Source: Nemania diffusa (Eukaryota > Ascomycota > Sordariomycetes > Xylariales > Xylariaceae). Taken from it: DNA of 64,000 nt. The DNA lies in the NCBI GenBank assembly GCA_038501195.1, contig JBBPUQ010000007.1:4007501-4071500 (forward strand), given 5' to 3'. Under the pieces are notes generated by a model. That model was not told the DNA's origin, did not search any database, and saw nothing but the letters and a program-made list of their open reading frames with translations. Of the stretch, positions 1 to 14,445 are shown piece after piece (the stretch's first letter is position 1; each line of letters opens with the position of its first letter). The translations under genes and the position numbers were made by a program.

Positions 1-1029
1 TATAAAAATATTTATATATTATTTATATTTATTATTTATTTAATAAAACTTAATAAATTTACAATTATAAAATTTTAAATAAATAATATATTTAATATTA
101 TATTTAAAAAGTTTTTATATAAAAAAAAAACTAAGTTATTATTTTATATAAAATTAAAAACAAAATTAATATTTAAATATTTTATAAAATTAAATAAAAA
201 TAAAATATAAATAAATAAATAAAATTTTTTATTTATTTAATAAAAATAAATTAAATAATTATATATTATTAACTTTTATATAAAAAAATATTTTTAATAA
301 TATATTATTTAATAAATTTAAAATATATATATTATATTAATATATTAATTAAAAATATTATATAATTTATTAATTATTATATAAATTTAAAAACTATTAA
401 AAAATAATATTGAAATATTTAATATATAAATATAATAATAAATTAATAATATATAATAAAAATTATATTATATATTTTTAAATTTTAATTATATAAAAAG
501 TTTTGTTTTTATTAATAAAATATTTTTATATTTAAAAATAATATTGTTTATTAAAATTTAATTAAATATAAATAAATTATATATAATATATTATAAGTAA
601 ATTATATAATATAATTAATAAATTTAATTATATTATAATATTTAATATAATTTTTAAAAAAATTATTTATATAATAAAATTATTAACTATATTATTTATT
701 ATATATATTAATTTTAAACTTTTATTTAAATATTTAATAAAATTAAAAATTATAAAAAAAAACAATTTAAAATTAATATTATATTATTTTAAAAAATATA
801 TAAAAATTACAAAATTATAAAAATATATTAAATTAATAATAAAAACAATTTAATATATATTTATATAACAAAAATATTTAATTAAATATTAAAAAAGTTA
901 ATTAATATAAATAAATTAATTATATAAATAAAAATATATATAAATTAATTAAATAAAAAAAAAAATAACAAAAAATAAATTAATATTAAAATAAAAATTA
1001 TTATATAAAAAAAAAAGTTTTAATATTAA
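1..1029 (+). repeat. Dispersed repeat family A, copy 1 (left end outside window)
   Basis: This A+T-only sequence reads in the same order as positions 17100-18012 and, in part, 8880-9064, 10600-11204 and 28235-28745. It matches the reverse complement of about 36926-37890. Shared landmarks are a block around 75-120 (AAATAAATAATAT...TTTAAAAAG), a block around 236-420 and a block around 730-1020 that ends just before terminal block B. No reading frame is visible. The family looks like an old mobile element saturated with C-to-T change. Its original coding content, if any, cannot be recognised. Confidence 0.6.
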
Positions 1030-1195
1030 ATTAATAATTTAATAAAATTTATATATATATTTTAAATATATATAATTAAAATTTAAATTAAAACTTTTAT
1101 TACATAATTAAATAAATAAAAAATATAAAAATTTATTAAAATTTATAAACTTTATAAATTTTATATATATATATATATATAAAGTTTTATTAATA
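1030..1195 (+). repeat. Terminal block B, short form
   Basis: The block starts near AATTTAATAAAATTTATATA and ends ATATATAAAGTTTTATTAAT, joined directly to family A. The short form lacks about 120 bases present in the long copies (for example 7570-7850). The two ends are roughly inverted relative to each other, but this is weak evidence in such AT-rich DNA. Ten copies occur in the window, in both orientations. Confidence 0.6.
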
Positions 1196-4100
1196 ATTAT
1201 AATATATTAACTTTTATAAATTAAATATTTATAATTATATTAATATAATTATTTTAATTAATTTATTAATATTTTATTAAATTATAAAATTATTATTATT
1301 AAAATAAAATTAATTATAATTTTTAATTATAATTAATAATATTAAATAAATATATAATTTTTTAATAAAATTTATATAATTAAATAATTATTATTAAATA
1401 AAAAAAAAACAAATTATTTTATTATTATATATTAATAATAATAATATAATTTTTTATTTAAAAAATATTAATATAATAATATAAAATTAAAATTTTAAAT
1501 TAAAAAATATAAATATAAATTTTATTAAAAATAATAATTTTAATAATAATAAATAAATTATATATAATTTTTTATATAAAAATTAATTTTAATTAATTAT
1601 ATAATTAAAATTTTTTAATTTAATATAATATAAATATTATAAAATTTAATTAAATTTTATTTTAAATAATAAATTAATATTATTTAAATTAAAATATTAT
1701 TTATAATTAATATATATTTAAATATTTTTATTTAATTTATTATATAATTATTATATAGTTAATTATATTTTATTATATATAATATTAATAAATTATAAAT
1801 AAATTTATATATTTTATATATATATATTATATATTTAATTTTTTTCAAATATAAAAATAATAATAATATTATATAAAATTTAATTAATATTAATAAATAA
1901 TTATATTAATTTTTATTTATTTTAATAATAAAATATTATAAATTAATAAAATTTAAAAATAAAAGTTAATTAAAATAACTTTTAAAGTTTAATTATATAA
2001 ATATATATTTTTTTTATTTAAATAAAAAATATTTATTTTTAAATTAAATTTTAAATTTATTTATATATATATATATATTATTTTTTAATTTAAATAAAAA
2101 AAATATATATTATTATATATATAAAAAATCTTTTTTTTTATTTAATAATTTTATTATATATTTAAATTTAAATAATAATTTTTAAATATAATAATAATAT
2201 AATTATAACTTTTTATATTATAAAATTATTAAATATTTTAATATAAATATTATATTTATATAAAAATATTTAAATAAAAAATAATAAAAATAATTTATTA
2301 ATATTTTTATTATAAATTAATAATATTTTAATATAAATATATTTTATTAATTAATAAAATATATATATTTAAAATATATTAATAATTTTTTTTTTTTAAA
2401 TTATAAAAAAGTTTTAAAAATTAAATAAAATATTAATTAATTAAATCAATTAATTATTATATTAAATAATAATTAAATTTTTAATATATAAAATATTAAA
2501 ATTATAATATTAAAAAATAATATAATAAAAATTAAATATTATTAATTAATTAAAACTTTAAAAAAATAATTTATTATAAAATTATTAATATATATAAATA
2601 AATTATTTATTTATTAAATATAATTAAAAGTTTTTATATAAAAATTAAAATTAAAATTTAAATTATTAATATAATTTATTTTTATTATAATAATAATATT
2701 TCTTTTTACTTATTAAATATATTTTATTAAATAATTTTTAATTTAATTAAAAATATAATAGTTAATATATTTATAATTTATTTATAAAATTAATTTTTTA
2801 AAAAAATATTAAATTATTAAAGTTATTAATTTAATAATTTATATATAATATATAAATTTATAAATTATAATTATTTTTATTAAATTATTAAAAGTTTGTT
2901 TTTTTAAATTTGATTTTTTTTATTAGCTATTTTTAATTTTATTAAATAAATTTGTTAAAACATAGTTTAAAAACTTTAAATTAATAAATAATAAATATAT
3001 TAATATATTATATTATTTTTATATATATATAAAATATTTTAAAAAAATATTTTAATTAGTTTTTTTTATTAATAAAGTTTAAATTTATTAATTTAACTTT
3101 ATTAATTATAATAATTAATATATTTATAATTTATTTATAAAATTAACTTTTTTAAAAAAATATTACATTATTAAAGTTATAAATTTAATAAATTATATAA
3201 ATTTATATAGTTAAATTTAGTTTATATATAATATATAAATTTATAAAATATAATTAAAAACTATATAACTAAAAAAAAGTTTATAAAATTTTTATTTTTA
3301 AAGTTTAAAATTAAAAAAATAATTTATATTTAAAAAATAATTTTATAAACAATATAAATTATTAATTTTTTAATTAAATTATAAATTTAATATTTTATTT
3401 ATTAATAAATTTTTTTTTTATTATATTTTTTTAATTATTTTTATTTTATATTTATATTATTATATAATATTAAATTAAATATTTTTAAATATTTATTTAA
3501 ATTTATTATTTATAAAAATTATATAAAATAAAATTATTTTATTAAAAAAATATATAATATTTTAAAAACATTTTAAAAAAAAATATAATTATTTTAATAA
3601 AATATTTAATTTTTTATATTATAAAATTAAATTATTTATTAAAATTTATAAATAATTAATATTATATAATATTTTTTTATATTTAAAAAAATTATATAAA
3701 AACTTTTTTTATATATAATATTTAATATAAAATATATTATATAATAAATATAAATTTTAATAAAAATATAAATTATAATTAATATTAAATTAATTAAATT
3801 ATTATTATTTTTATATAAATAAAATAAAAAAAACTTAAAAAAAAACGTTATATAATATATTAAAATTAATAATAACTAAATTATTAAAAGTTTAATAAAT
3901 TTTAAATATAAATAATTAAAATAAAATTTAATTAAATATATTTATTATATAAATATATTATAAAATATTTAAATTAATAATAGTTTTAATATTTTAAAAA
4001 TTAATTAATAAAAAATTTTAAAAAAATTTTTATATATATTTTTAAATTTTAAATAATAATTAAATAATTATTTTTTAAAATTAAAAATTTAATAAATATT

Positions 4101-4639
4101 AATAAAGTTTATAAATTAAATATAATTAAATTTATTATTTTAAAAAAAATATTTTATATATAATAAAAAAAATTATTAATTTATTAATTATATTTTATTA
4201 AAATATTTTTATATTAAAAATTAATATTGTAATTTATATAAAATAATTTATATTAAATTAATTTTTTAAATAAGTTTTTTTAATATTTAATAATAATTAA
4301 AAATTATTTAAATTTAAATAAAAAAAAACTTAATATTAATATTAAATTTATTAAAAAAATAATATAATTTTTAATAAATAATATATATTTTTATTATATA
4401 ATTAATTAATTTATTTTAATTTTTAATATTAAATAAAATAATAAAAAAAATTATAAAATATAAAAATTTTAAATTATTTTATAATAAAAAATATTTAATT
4501 TAAATTTTATTTATTTAAAATTAAAGTTTTATATATAAATAAATTAAAATTTTAAAAATAAAAATATTAAATTTAATATAAATAATATTATTATATTTAT
4601 AAATCTTATATAAATAAAAAATATATTAAAAATTATTAT
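1196..4639. other. Saturated AT-only DNA, no gene
   Basis: No open frame, RNA gene or classical motif is visible. Its start weakly resembles the E segment that follows block B at 7851 and 12716. It also contains the paired repeat at 2763-3255. The remaining C and G are isolated and mostly sit in AAC, ACT or AGCT contexts, as elsewhere in the decayed parts of the window. I read it as decayed repeat DNA of unresolved family. Confidence 0.5.
2763..3255 (+). repeat. Paired direct repeat, about 115 bp, 353 bp apart
   Basis: Positions 2763-2875 and 3116-3255 share the same run (TAATATATTTATAATTTATT and onward through a TTAAAGTTAT block). The second copy carries about 28 extra bases. A related pair lies at about 16570-16670 and 16985-17085, roughly 415 bases apart. 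The arrangement is therefore an internal duplication shared by members of one repeat family. Confidence 0.55.
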
Positions 4640-7569
4640 ATATTATATTTTTAATATTTTAATTTTATTTTTATTTATATTTAAAAATATTAATAAAATA
4701 AATATATATTTTATAATATTAATTTATATAAAATTAAATTAAGTTAATTATATTATTAATTAAAATAATTTATTATTAAAAACTTAAAAGTTTTTTTATT
4801 ATTATTAATTATATAATTTAATTTTAAAATATATTAAATTAATAATTAAAAATAATTATATTTTAAATATTAAAATAATAATTAATATTATATAAATAAA
4901 TAATAAATAAATATTACATATAATTAATATAATAATATTATTTTAAATTATAATATTTTTTTATATAACAAATATAAAAAAAATATAAAAAATAGTTTAT
5001 AAATATTAAATTAATATATATTAAAACTTTATAAATTATATTATATATAATTTAAATATAAATATTTTATTTAAATAGTTTTAAAATAAAAATAAAATTA
5101 TAAATATTATATATTAAAAAATATTTATAAAAATTTATTAAATTATTAATAAAATTAAATAAATATTTAAATTTTTTTATTATTTATATAATATTGTTTA
5201 AATAAAAAATTATTATATAAAAAATAAAAAAATTTTATTAATAAAAATAAAAGTTTTAAATAATATTATAAAATATAATAATTTCATTTTTATATTTTTA
5301 ATTTTTAATATTTATTTATAAATTAACTAAGATTTTTATATATTTTTTAATATTATATAAAAAAATAAAATTATTAAAAAAATTATAAAAATATTTAAAA
5401 AAAAAAACATTAAAATTAAAATTAACTATAAAAATAATTAATAAAATAGTTTTATTATATATAAAATATTTATATAATAAAAAAATATAAAATTAAAATA
5501 AATTATATAATATAAATTATTAAAAAATTTATTATTATTATTAATATAAATAATATATTTATAACTTTTAATATATATAAATTTAATTTTAATATAATAT
5601 AAAATATAAAATAAAATTATAAAAATAATATAATATTAATTTTAATAAATATTATATAAAAAAAAAGCTAATTTAAAAAATTAATATAATTTTTAATTTT
5701 TTTTTATATATTTAAAGTTTTTTTTTAATTAAAAAAAAAATATAAATTAATTATTAAATTATAAATAAATAATATTATTAATATATTTAAAAATTTTATA
5801 AAAAGTTTAATATAATAAAAAGTAATAAAATATTTCAATTTATAAAATATAATTTTAATAAATATATTAATATTTAAATTTTTAAATTAAAATTTATATA
5901 AAAAATTAAAAATAAAATTATTTATTTATAAAAAAAGCTTTAATTAATTATATAAAAATATATTAATTTTTTTAAAAAATATAATAATTTTTTAAAAAAT
6001 ATATTATATTTTTATAATTATTAACAATTTAATATATAAATTAATAATTACTTTTAATATTTAAATTTATTTTAATTTAAAATTATATTATAATATATAA
6101 ATTATAAAATATAATATAAATATATATATAATTTATTAATAAATTTATTTATTAAATTTATATTATAAATTATATAATTATTATATAAATTAATTAAATA
6201 AAGTTTTATATAATAAAATTTAAATTTAAAATTAAATAAATTTTAAAAAAAAATAATTTAATTAAATTTAATTATATTTATATTATATTTATAAATAAAT
6301 ATATTATATTAATTAAAAAATATTAAATTATATAATTAATTAATATTAACTTTTATATTAAAAACTTTATTTAAAATATTTTTTAATATATTTAATATAT
6401 ATATATAAATAATATTTATTTATTATTATTTAAATTATTAATTTTTAAAAAATTAATATAATAATTTTAAATAAATAAATAAAATTATAAATTAATAATT
6501 ATAATTATAAATATAAATTTAAACTTTTTAATTTATATTATATAAAACTTTTGATTTTTATAAATAATTTATTTATAAATTATATAAATATAATATTATA
6601 AAAGTTTATATAAAAAATAATATTAATTTTAAATATAAAAATATTAATAATATTATTTATTAAAATTAAAATAAATATAAATAAATAATTAAAAATATAT
6701 TAATTAATAAATTTAATAAAATAATTAATAAATTTAATAATATAATTATTGTTTAAATAACTTTTTAAAAATTTTAAAAATATTAAATATATTATAAATT
6801 TAAATAATTTTATATATTAATTTTAAATTATTATATTATAATTTAATTATATAAAATATATTATAAAAAAATAATTTATAATTAATTTTATATTATTATT
6901 AATATTTTATAAATTTTTTTTTTAAAATATAATAAATTAATAAAAAATTAATTATATAAATAAAAATATATATAAAAAACTATAATTAAAAAAAAAGTTT
7001 ATAATTATTAAAATAATAATATTAATTATTATTAATATATATTTAAACTTTTTTTATATAATTTATATATATATAATATATATATAAAATTTATTTTTTA
7101 AATATAAAAATTAAAATAATATTATATAATTATAATATTATATTTAATTTTAATTTTATTATATAAGATTAATTATATAAAATTAAATTAATAAATATTT
7201 TTTTATTTTAAAAAAATTTAAAATATATTAAATTAATAAAATAATTAATATTTAAAAAAATGAATTATTTAAAAATTTAATAAAAAGTTTTAAAATAATA
7301 ATTTTTTATAATATAAAATATTTATTTAATAAATTTTTTATAAAAATAAAAAAATAAAAAAATAATTTAAATTAAAATTTATAAAATATATATTTTTTTT
7401 ATATTTAAATTTTATTTAATAAATAAAAAATTATAAATTAATTTTTATAAATTTAAATTATTTAAATTTTTAATTTATATAATATAATATTTAATTATTT
7501 ATTATATAAATATAAAATTTAATTTTTTATTATTTTTTAAATTAAAGTAAGAAAAATTTATTATTAAAT
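4640..7569 (+). repeat. D segment copy with decayed continuation to block B
   Basis: Positions 4640-6050 follow the same order as 15060-16234 and 27270-27954. Shared features include an AAAACTTAAAAG/AAAAACTTTTATTATTATTATTAATTATATAATTA junction region and a later AATTTTTAATATTTATTT block. Positions 6050-6250 match the start of family A at 16235. The rest, up to block B at 7570, cannot be aligned confidently by eye. No coding signal is seen. Confidence 0.4.
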
Positions 7570-7850
7570 TAATATTTTAATAAAATTTATATATTTATTA
7601 AATATATATAATTAAAATTTAAATTAATATTTTTATTAAATAATTAAATAAATAAAAAATATTAAAATTTATAAAATTAATAAAATTTATAAATTATTTA
7701 TATATATATATAAATAATTTATATATAATTTTTTTAATTATAAATTTTTTTATAATATATATATATATATTAATATAAAACTTTAAAATTTTAAAATTTT
7801 AAAATTTTATAAATTATTTTAAATTAATATATATATATATAAAGTTTTAT
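7570..7850 (+). repeat. Terminal block B, long form
   Basis: This is a full-length B block with two internal ATATATAT tracts. It starts AATATTTTAATAAAATTTAT and ends ATATATATAAAGTTTTATTAAT. With the B block at 11205-11500 it brackets E plus A in direct orientation. That is what an LTR-flanked element would look like once the nested family C insertion is removed. Confidence 0.55.
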
Positions 7851-8639
7851 TAATATTAATTTATAATTATAAAATATAATTATAAATTAATAAAATAAAA
7901 AAATAAAAATTAATTATTATTAAAAATATATTAAAATAATTATTATATAAAAAAACATTTAAATATTATAAAATTAAATAATTATTTTATAATATTTAAA
8001 TAATTTTTAAATAAAAATTATAAAAATTATAAATTATATTATATATTTAATTTTTATATAACTTTTATTTTTTTATTTTTTATAATTATATTAATTTAAA
8101 TAATAAAAATAATAAAAATTATAATAATAATATAATAAATATATATAATATAAATAATTTTATATATTAAAATATAATTAATAATATATTTTATATAAAG
8201 TTAATATAATTAAAAATATTAAAATATAATTAATATTATATTTTATATAAAGTTTATATAATTATATATAATTAAAAATTAAAAATAAATAATTTATATA
8301 AATATTTATAATTAATTTTATAAATTAAATAAATTTTATATTTATAAATATTAATTATATATTTAAATTAAAATTTAATTTTTTATTTATATAAAATAAT
8401 ATATAAAAATAAGTTTATATATATTTTTAAAAATTAATAAAATAAATAATAATTAAAAATTTAATAATAAAATATTTATATAAATAATATAAATAAATTA
8501 TTTAATATTATAATTAATTATATTAAAATTAATAATATTATTATATATTATAATAATTAAAATAAATAATTAAATATTTATTATAGATTTTATATTTAAT
8601 TTTTTTTATATAACAATTAATTATATAAAGTTATAAAAA
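7851..8639 (+). repeat. E segment, copy 1
   Basis: This stretch follows block B and is homologous to 12716-13740; landmarks are a TATATAATTAAAAATTAAAAA block and an AATATTAATTATATATTTAAA block. A 52-bp tandem duplication lies at about 8171-8264, containing TTTTATATAAAGTT twice. No reading frame is visible. Confidence 0.5.
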
Positions 8640-9090
8640 AAAAAAAAAATTAATATTTATATATAAATATCATTAATTTAAAATTATAATATATATATAA
8701 AATTATAAATTATTTTTTAAATATATATATAATTAAATAATAAATTAAATTAAAAAATAAAAATTTAATAAATATTATATTTTAAATTATATAATTATTA
8801 TATAAATTATTTAAATTAAAATTATATTAATATAAAAATTATTATAAATATAATTATTAAAAATTAAAAATTAAATTAAAAAATTATATATTATTAATTT
8901 TTATATAAAAAAATATTTTTAATAATATATTATTTAATAAATTTAAAATATATATATTATTTTTATTTATTAATTAAAAATATTATATAATTTAATAATT
9001 ATTATATAAATTTAAAAGTTATTAAAAAATAATATTTAAATATTAAATATATAAATATAATAATTATAATAAATATAATTAAATAATAAA

Positions 9091-10589
9091 TCAATTAAAA
9101 AATAAAAAAAAAAATTTTATATATAAATAATAAATAGTTAATTATAAATTAATTATATATAATAATTAATTAAACTATATAATTAATAAATTAAATTATT
9201 ATTATTTAATTATAAATTAATATATATTTAATTTATAATTTTTTTTTTAATATATTAATTTATAAATAAATTGTTTTATTTTATAATATTATTTTATAAT
9301 TATTATATTATAAAATTATTAAATAATTTTTAATAATTTTAATAATTAATATTTATTTTATATAATATAATATATTTATTATTTAAATTAAATTATTAAT
9401 TTTTTATTATTTATATATTTAATAATTTTTAAATATATAATTTATTTTTTATTAAATTTATTTATTTTGTTTTATATATTTAATTTTTTTATTATATTTA
9501 TAATTAAAATATAAATTTTAATTATTAAAAAATAACTTAAATATAATTTAAAAATAAAAAAATTAAAAATTAAAACTTTAATTTTTAATTTTTATTATTT
9601 AAAAAATATTTTTTAATAAAATAAGTTTTTTTATTAAAAAATAAAATTAGCTTTTTTATTATTATTATATAAATTATATATTTAATATTAATAAATTTAT
9701 ATTTATATTTATTAAATTATTTATATATATAAATATTTATAACTTTTAATATTTAAAAAATTATTTTATAAATAATATTTTTAAATAATAAATTAATTAT
9801 ATTAAAATTTTATATATATTTAATTATATTTTATAATTTATATATTTTTTTATAATAATATTAACATTAATAATAAACTATAATATTTTTATTTAATTAA
9901 ATAATTTTATATTTTTAATTTTATATAAAATATAAAATTATTTAATTGTTATATTATTATAGTTTAATTAAATATTAATTTAGTTTTTATATTTTGTTAA
10001 TTTTTTTAATATTATTTATATATATATAAATAATTTAATAATAATTAAAATTATTTATATAAATAATTATTATATATATAATATAAATAATTTTTATATT
10101 AATTATAATAAAAACTTTTAAATAATATAAAATAATATTTTTAAACTTTTTAAAATATTATTAGTTATTAATATTTTAATAATAACTTTTAAATATTAAA
10201 TATTAAAATTATAATATTTTTATATTTTTTAAATATATAAAAAAAGTTTAATATAAAATTAATATAAAAGTTTTATTATTTAAATTTATAATAATAAAAA
10301 CTTTTAATTTAATATAAAAAATATATATAAAATTTATAAATTAAATAGTTTTTTTTTATTTAATTAAATTAAATTAAAATAAAAAATAAATTTATATATA
10401 ATAAAAATAATTAAATAATAATTAAATTAAATATATTATAAATAAATTAACTTAAAAAAAAAAAAAAGCTTTTATATATAAATAATAAAAATTAAATTAT
10501 ATATTTATTATATATAATAATTAATTAAATTATATAATTAATAAGTTAAATTATTTATATTTAATTATAAATTAATATATATTTAATTT
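9091..10589 (+). mobile_element. Family C: small element with direct terminal repeats
   Basis: Direct repeats of about 143 bp lie at 9091-9234 and 10448-10589. Both contain TTTTATATATAAATAATAAA, a TATATAATAATTAATTAA block and the end ATTAATATATATTTAATTT. The element interrupts family A copy 2. A second copy in reverse orientation (33500-34916) has the same terminal repeats and the same interior; the segment TAATTTATTTTTTATT...TTTAATTTTTTTATTATATT is shared. Total length is about 1.5 kb with no recognisable coding capacity, so it resembles a short non-autonomous LTR element. Ends are approximate and no target duplication could be fixed. Confidence 0.6.
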
Positions 10590-11086
10590 TTAATAATAAT
10601 AAATTATTAATATATAATAAAAGTTTAAATTTATAAATTAAATTTATAATTTTATTAATAAATTAAAATTATATAAAAAATATTTTTATAATTAAAATAA
10701 TATTATTTATTAAAATTTAATTTAATATAAATAAAATATATATAATATATTAATAAATAAATAATATAATATAATTAATAAATTTAATTATATTATTATA
10801 TATTATACAATGTTTTAAAAAATTATTTATATAATAAAATTATTAATTATATATATAATTATTAATTTTTTTTATAAATATTTAATTAAATTAAATATTA
10901 TATTAAAAAAACAATTTATAATTAATATTATATTATTTTAAAAAATATATAAAAATTATAAAATTATAAAATTATAAAAATATATTAAATTAATAATAAA
11001 AATATTTTAATAAATATTAATATAAAAAAATTAATTAATATAAATAAATAAATTATATTAATAAAAATATATAGAAATTAATTAAA

Positions 11087-11144
11087 TAATAAAAAAAATA
11101 ATAAAAAAAATAATAAAAAAAATAATAAAAAAAATAATAAAAAA
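11087..11144 (+). repeat. 12-bp minisatellite (TAATAAAAAAAA)n
   Basis: There are four exact 12-bp units and one shortened unit, inside family A copy 2. The other A copies have only a short A-rich tract at this place, so this is a local expansion. Confidence 0.9.
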
Positions 11145-11204
11145 TAATTTATATTAAAATTAAAATTATTATATAAAATATTTTTTTTAATATTTAATTA
11201 ATAA

Positions 11205-11500
11205 TTTAATAAAATTTTTATATATATATTTAATATATATAATTATTATTTAAATTAAATTTTTTATTAAATAATTAAATAAATAAAAAATATAATATTT
11301 TATAAAAATTTATAAAGTTTACATATTTTAAATATATATATATATAAATAATTAATATATAATTTTATTAATAATATTTTATTTTATAATATATATATAT
11401 AAATTAATATAAAACTTAAAAATTTAAAAATAAATTTAAAACTTTATAAATTATTTGAAATTTTTTATATATTAATATATATAAAAAGTTTTATTAATAT
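11205..11500 (+). repeat. Terminal block B, long form
   Basis: The block is joined to family A exactly as in copies 1 and 3. It contains ATATATATATAAATAATTAATATATAATT and ATAATATATATATATAAATT tracts and ends ATATATAAAAAGTTTTATTAAT. It is the first of three B blocks in a row. Confidence 0.55.
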
Positions 11501-11757
11501 ATATAATATTTAATTTAATAAATTATTTAATTAATTTATTAATATATTTATTAAAATTATTTTAATTTATTTTAAAAAAAATATAAAATATTAAAAATAA
11601 TATTAAAAATAATATATTATTTATATAAAATTAATATTTTAAAATAAATTTATAAATTTTATATTAAAATTATTATTATTAATTATTTAAATATAATTTT
11701 AAATAATTAATTATAATATTAAAATAAATTTTAAAATATTATTATAATTTTTAATAT

Positions 11758-11841
11758 TAAATTCAAAACTTATTATTAAATAAATAATTTAATAAATAAA
11801 AAATATAAAAATATATTAAAATTTTTAATATTTATAAATTT

Positions 11842-11873
<32 letters not shown>

Positions 11874-12066
11874 TTATATATAATTTAATTAATTATATTT
11901 TATTTTATAAAATATATATATTAATTAATATAAAATTATAAAATTTAAAAATAAAATTTAAATTTTATAAATTAATTTAAATTTATATATATTATAAAAT
12001 TATAAAATTTAAAATAAAATTTATATTTTATAAATTAATTTAAATTTATATATATAAAGTTTTATT
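11758..12066 (+). repeat. Terminal block B, 5'-truncated, with internal tandem duplication
   Basis: The first about 60 bases of B are missing. Positions 11931-11992 and 11993-12055 are a tandem duplication of 62-63 bp (TAAAATTATAAAATTT start, TTAAATTTATATATAT end). The block ends in TATATAAAGTTTTATT. The 368 bases that follow (12067-12434) hold only AT-rich sequence weakly like the E segment. Confidence 0.55.
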
Positions 12067-12434
12067 TATATTAATTAATAAATATAAATATTATTATAAA
12101 TAATAAAATAATAAAATAAAACTTATATATAAAATAGTTTTTATATTAAATTATTTATTTTTTATAAATAAAATAATTTATTATATATTTTAATTAATAA
12201 ACAAATAATTAAATTTATTATTAAATAAAAAAAGTTTAAATATTATAAAATTAAAATTATTTTTTATATAATAATTTAATTATTTTTATATTTTTTTAAT
12301 GTTAATGTTTTATATTTATTATTTTTTATAAATATATTAAAATATATAATAATATTTTATATAATAATTATAATTAAAACAATTTAAAATAATTATATTA
12401 TTATTTTAAATGTTAAATTATATTTATTTTTATT

Positions 12435-12715
12435 AAATTAATAATTTAATATAATTTATTTATATATATTAAATATATATAATTTAAATTTAAATGAAAA
12501 CTTTTATTAAATAATTAAATAAATAAAATTATAAAAATTTATTAAAATTTATAATATTTATAAATTTTATATATATATATATATATAAATAATTTAAATA
12601 TAATTTTTTTAATTATATTTTCAATTATTAAATATATATATAAATTAATATAAAACTTTAAAAGTTAACATTAAAATTTAAATTTTATATATATATATAT
12701 ATAATAAATCTTTTA
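12435..12715 (+). repeat. Terminal block B, long form
   Basis: This is the third B block in the same orientation within 1.5 kb. It is followed by an E segment, as at 7570. The spacing suggests repeated insertion of, or recombination between, elements that end in B. Confidence 0.55.
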
Positions 12716-13740
12716 AATATTAATTAATAATTATAAAATATAATTATAAATTAATAAAATAAAAAAATAAAGTTTAATTATAAAATATTTTTTATATTAA
12801 ACTTTATATTTTTATATAAAAAATAAACTATTATTTATATTAATTAATAAAAAAAAAATAAATTAAATATTAAATAAAAAATTCAATAATTATAAAATTA
12901 AAAAAGATTTTATATAATTTTTAATTATTTTTATATATTAAAATTAAAAACATAATAAATTATTTTATATATTTATTTTTGTATTTTTTTATTTATTTAT
13001 ATATTAATTATTTTTTATTATTATATTAATATTTATAATAAAAATAACAATAATAATAATAATTATTATAATTTAAAATAAATAATTTTAACTTTTAAAT
13101 TAAAAAAAAATATTTTTAATTTATTTTTATATAATAATATAATATAAAAAATAACATTGATATTTTTAAATAAAAAAATAAAATTAATTTTAAATATTAA
13201 AATATTATTATTTATTTAAATAATTTAATGATTTTAATATAAATATTTATATATTTTATATAATATTTAAAAGATTATATATAATTAAAAATTAAAAATT
13301 TACAATTTATATAAACATTTATAAAAAATTTTAAAAATTAAATAAAATTTATATATATAAATATTAATTATATATTTAAATATATTTTTATTATAATAGT
13401 TATAAATATTAAAAAAATTAAAATATATTAAAAAATATATAATAATAAATTTATATATATTTTTAAAAAATTTAATAATAATAATAATAGAAAATTCACT
13501 AATAATACATTTATATAAATAGTTTTAATATTTATATTAATAAATATATTAAAACTTTTAATTATATAATTAATTATATTAAAATTAATAATATTAATAT
13601 ATATTATAGTATTAAAAATTAATAATAAATTGTTTATTTTTTTTATATAAATAAAAAATTAAAAATTTATATTAACTTTAAATATTTTTATTATATATAA
13701 AAATTAATTATATAAACTTTTATTTATTTAAATTATTTAT
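12716..13740 (+). repeat. E segment, copy 2
   Basis: The segment is homologous to 7851-8639. Landmarks are AATATAATTATAAATTAATAAAATAAAAAAATAA near the start, a GATTATATATAATTAAAAA block at about 13270 and AATATTAATTATATATTTAAA at about 13365. The 409 bases after it (13741-14149) are AT-only and show nothing I can name. Confidence 0.5.
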
Positions 13741-14149
13741 AATAATTTAATTAAAACTATAATAATAAATTATATAATATATTATATAATAAAGTTTAAA
13801 TTTTTATTTTAATATATTATTAATTTAATATTATTAAAAAATACTATTAAATAATATTTTTTTTATATTAAAAAAAAGCTAAATAATATTATTTTAATTA
13901 TATTAATTTTAAAAATAAATAAAATAAATTTAAATAATATTTAATTATTATTTTAATATAACAATTAATTAAATTATAATTAGTTTTATATAAATAAATT
14001 AAAACAATTTAATAAAATTAATTTATATAATATATTTTAAAATTTAATTATTATAAAAAAATATTATTTTATATAATAATTATATAAATATATTTAAATA
14101 TAATTAAGTTTAAATTTATTTTAATTAATTAAAACTTTATATATTAAAT

Positions 14150-14445
14150 TTATTAATAAAACTTTATATATATATATATATATATATAAATTTAAAATAA
14201 TTTATAAAATTTAAAATGTATTTTTAAATTTCAAAGTTTTATATTAATTTATATATATATTTTATAAAAAAAAAAGATTTAAAAAAATTATATATAAATT
14301 ATATATATATATATAATTTATAAATTTTATTAATTTTAATAAATTTTTATATTTTTTTTTTATTTTATTATTTAATAAAACTTTTAATTAAAATTTCAAT
14401 TATATATATTTAATATATATATATAAGTTTTATTAAATTATTAAT
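14150..14445 (-). repeat. Terminal block B, reverse orientation
   Basis: This is the reverse complement of the B consensus, running from TTAATAAAACTTTATATATA to TATATATATAAGTTTTATTA. It abuts the start of segment D. In this copy, B in reverse and B forward (18013-18190) therefore flank D plus A, like long terminal inverted repeats. Other copies do not show the left-hand B, so the architecture is unresolved. Confidence 0.6.

Larger units (their letters stand above)
8640..11204 (+). repeat. Family A, copy 2, split by a nested element
   Basis: Positions 8640-9064 match 16285-16505 and 236-420. The family sequence then breaks off and resumes at about 10600, continuing to 11204 as in copy 1 (430-1029). 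The interruption is the family C element at 9091-10589. This copy lacks the roughly 700 bases found between those points in copy 3. Confidence 0.55.
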
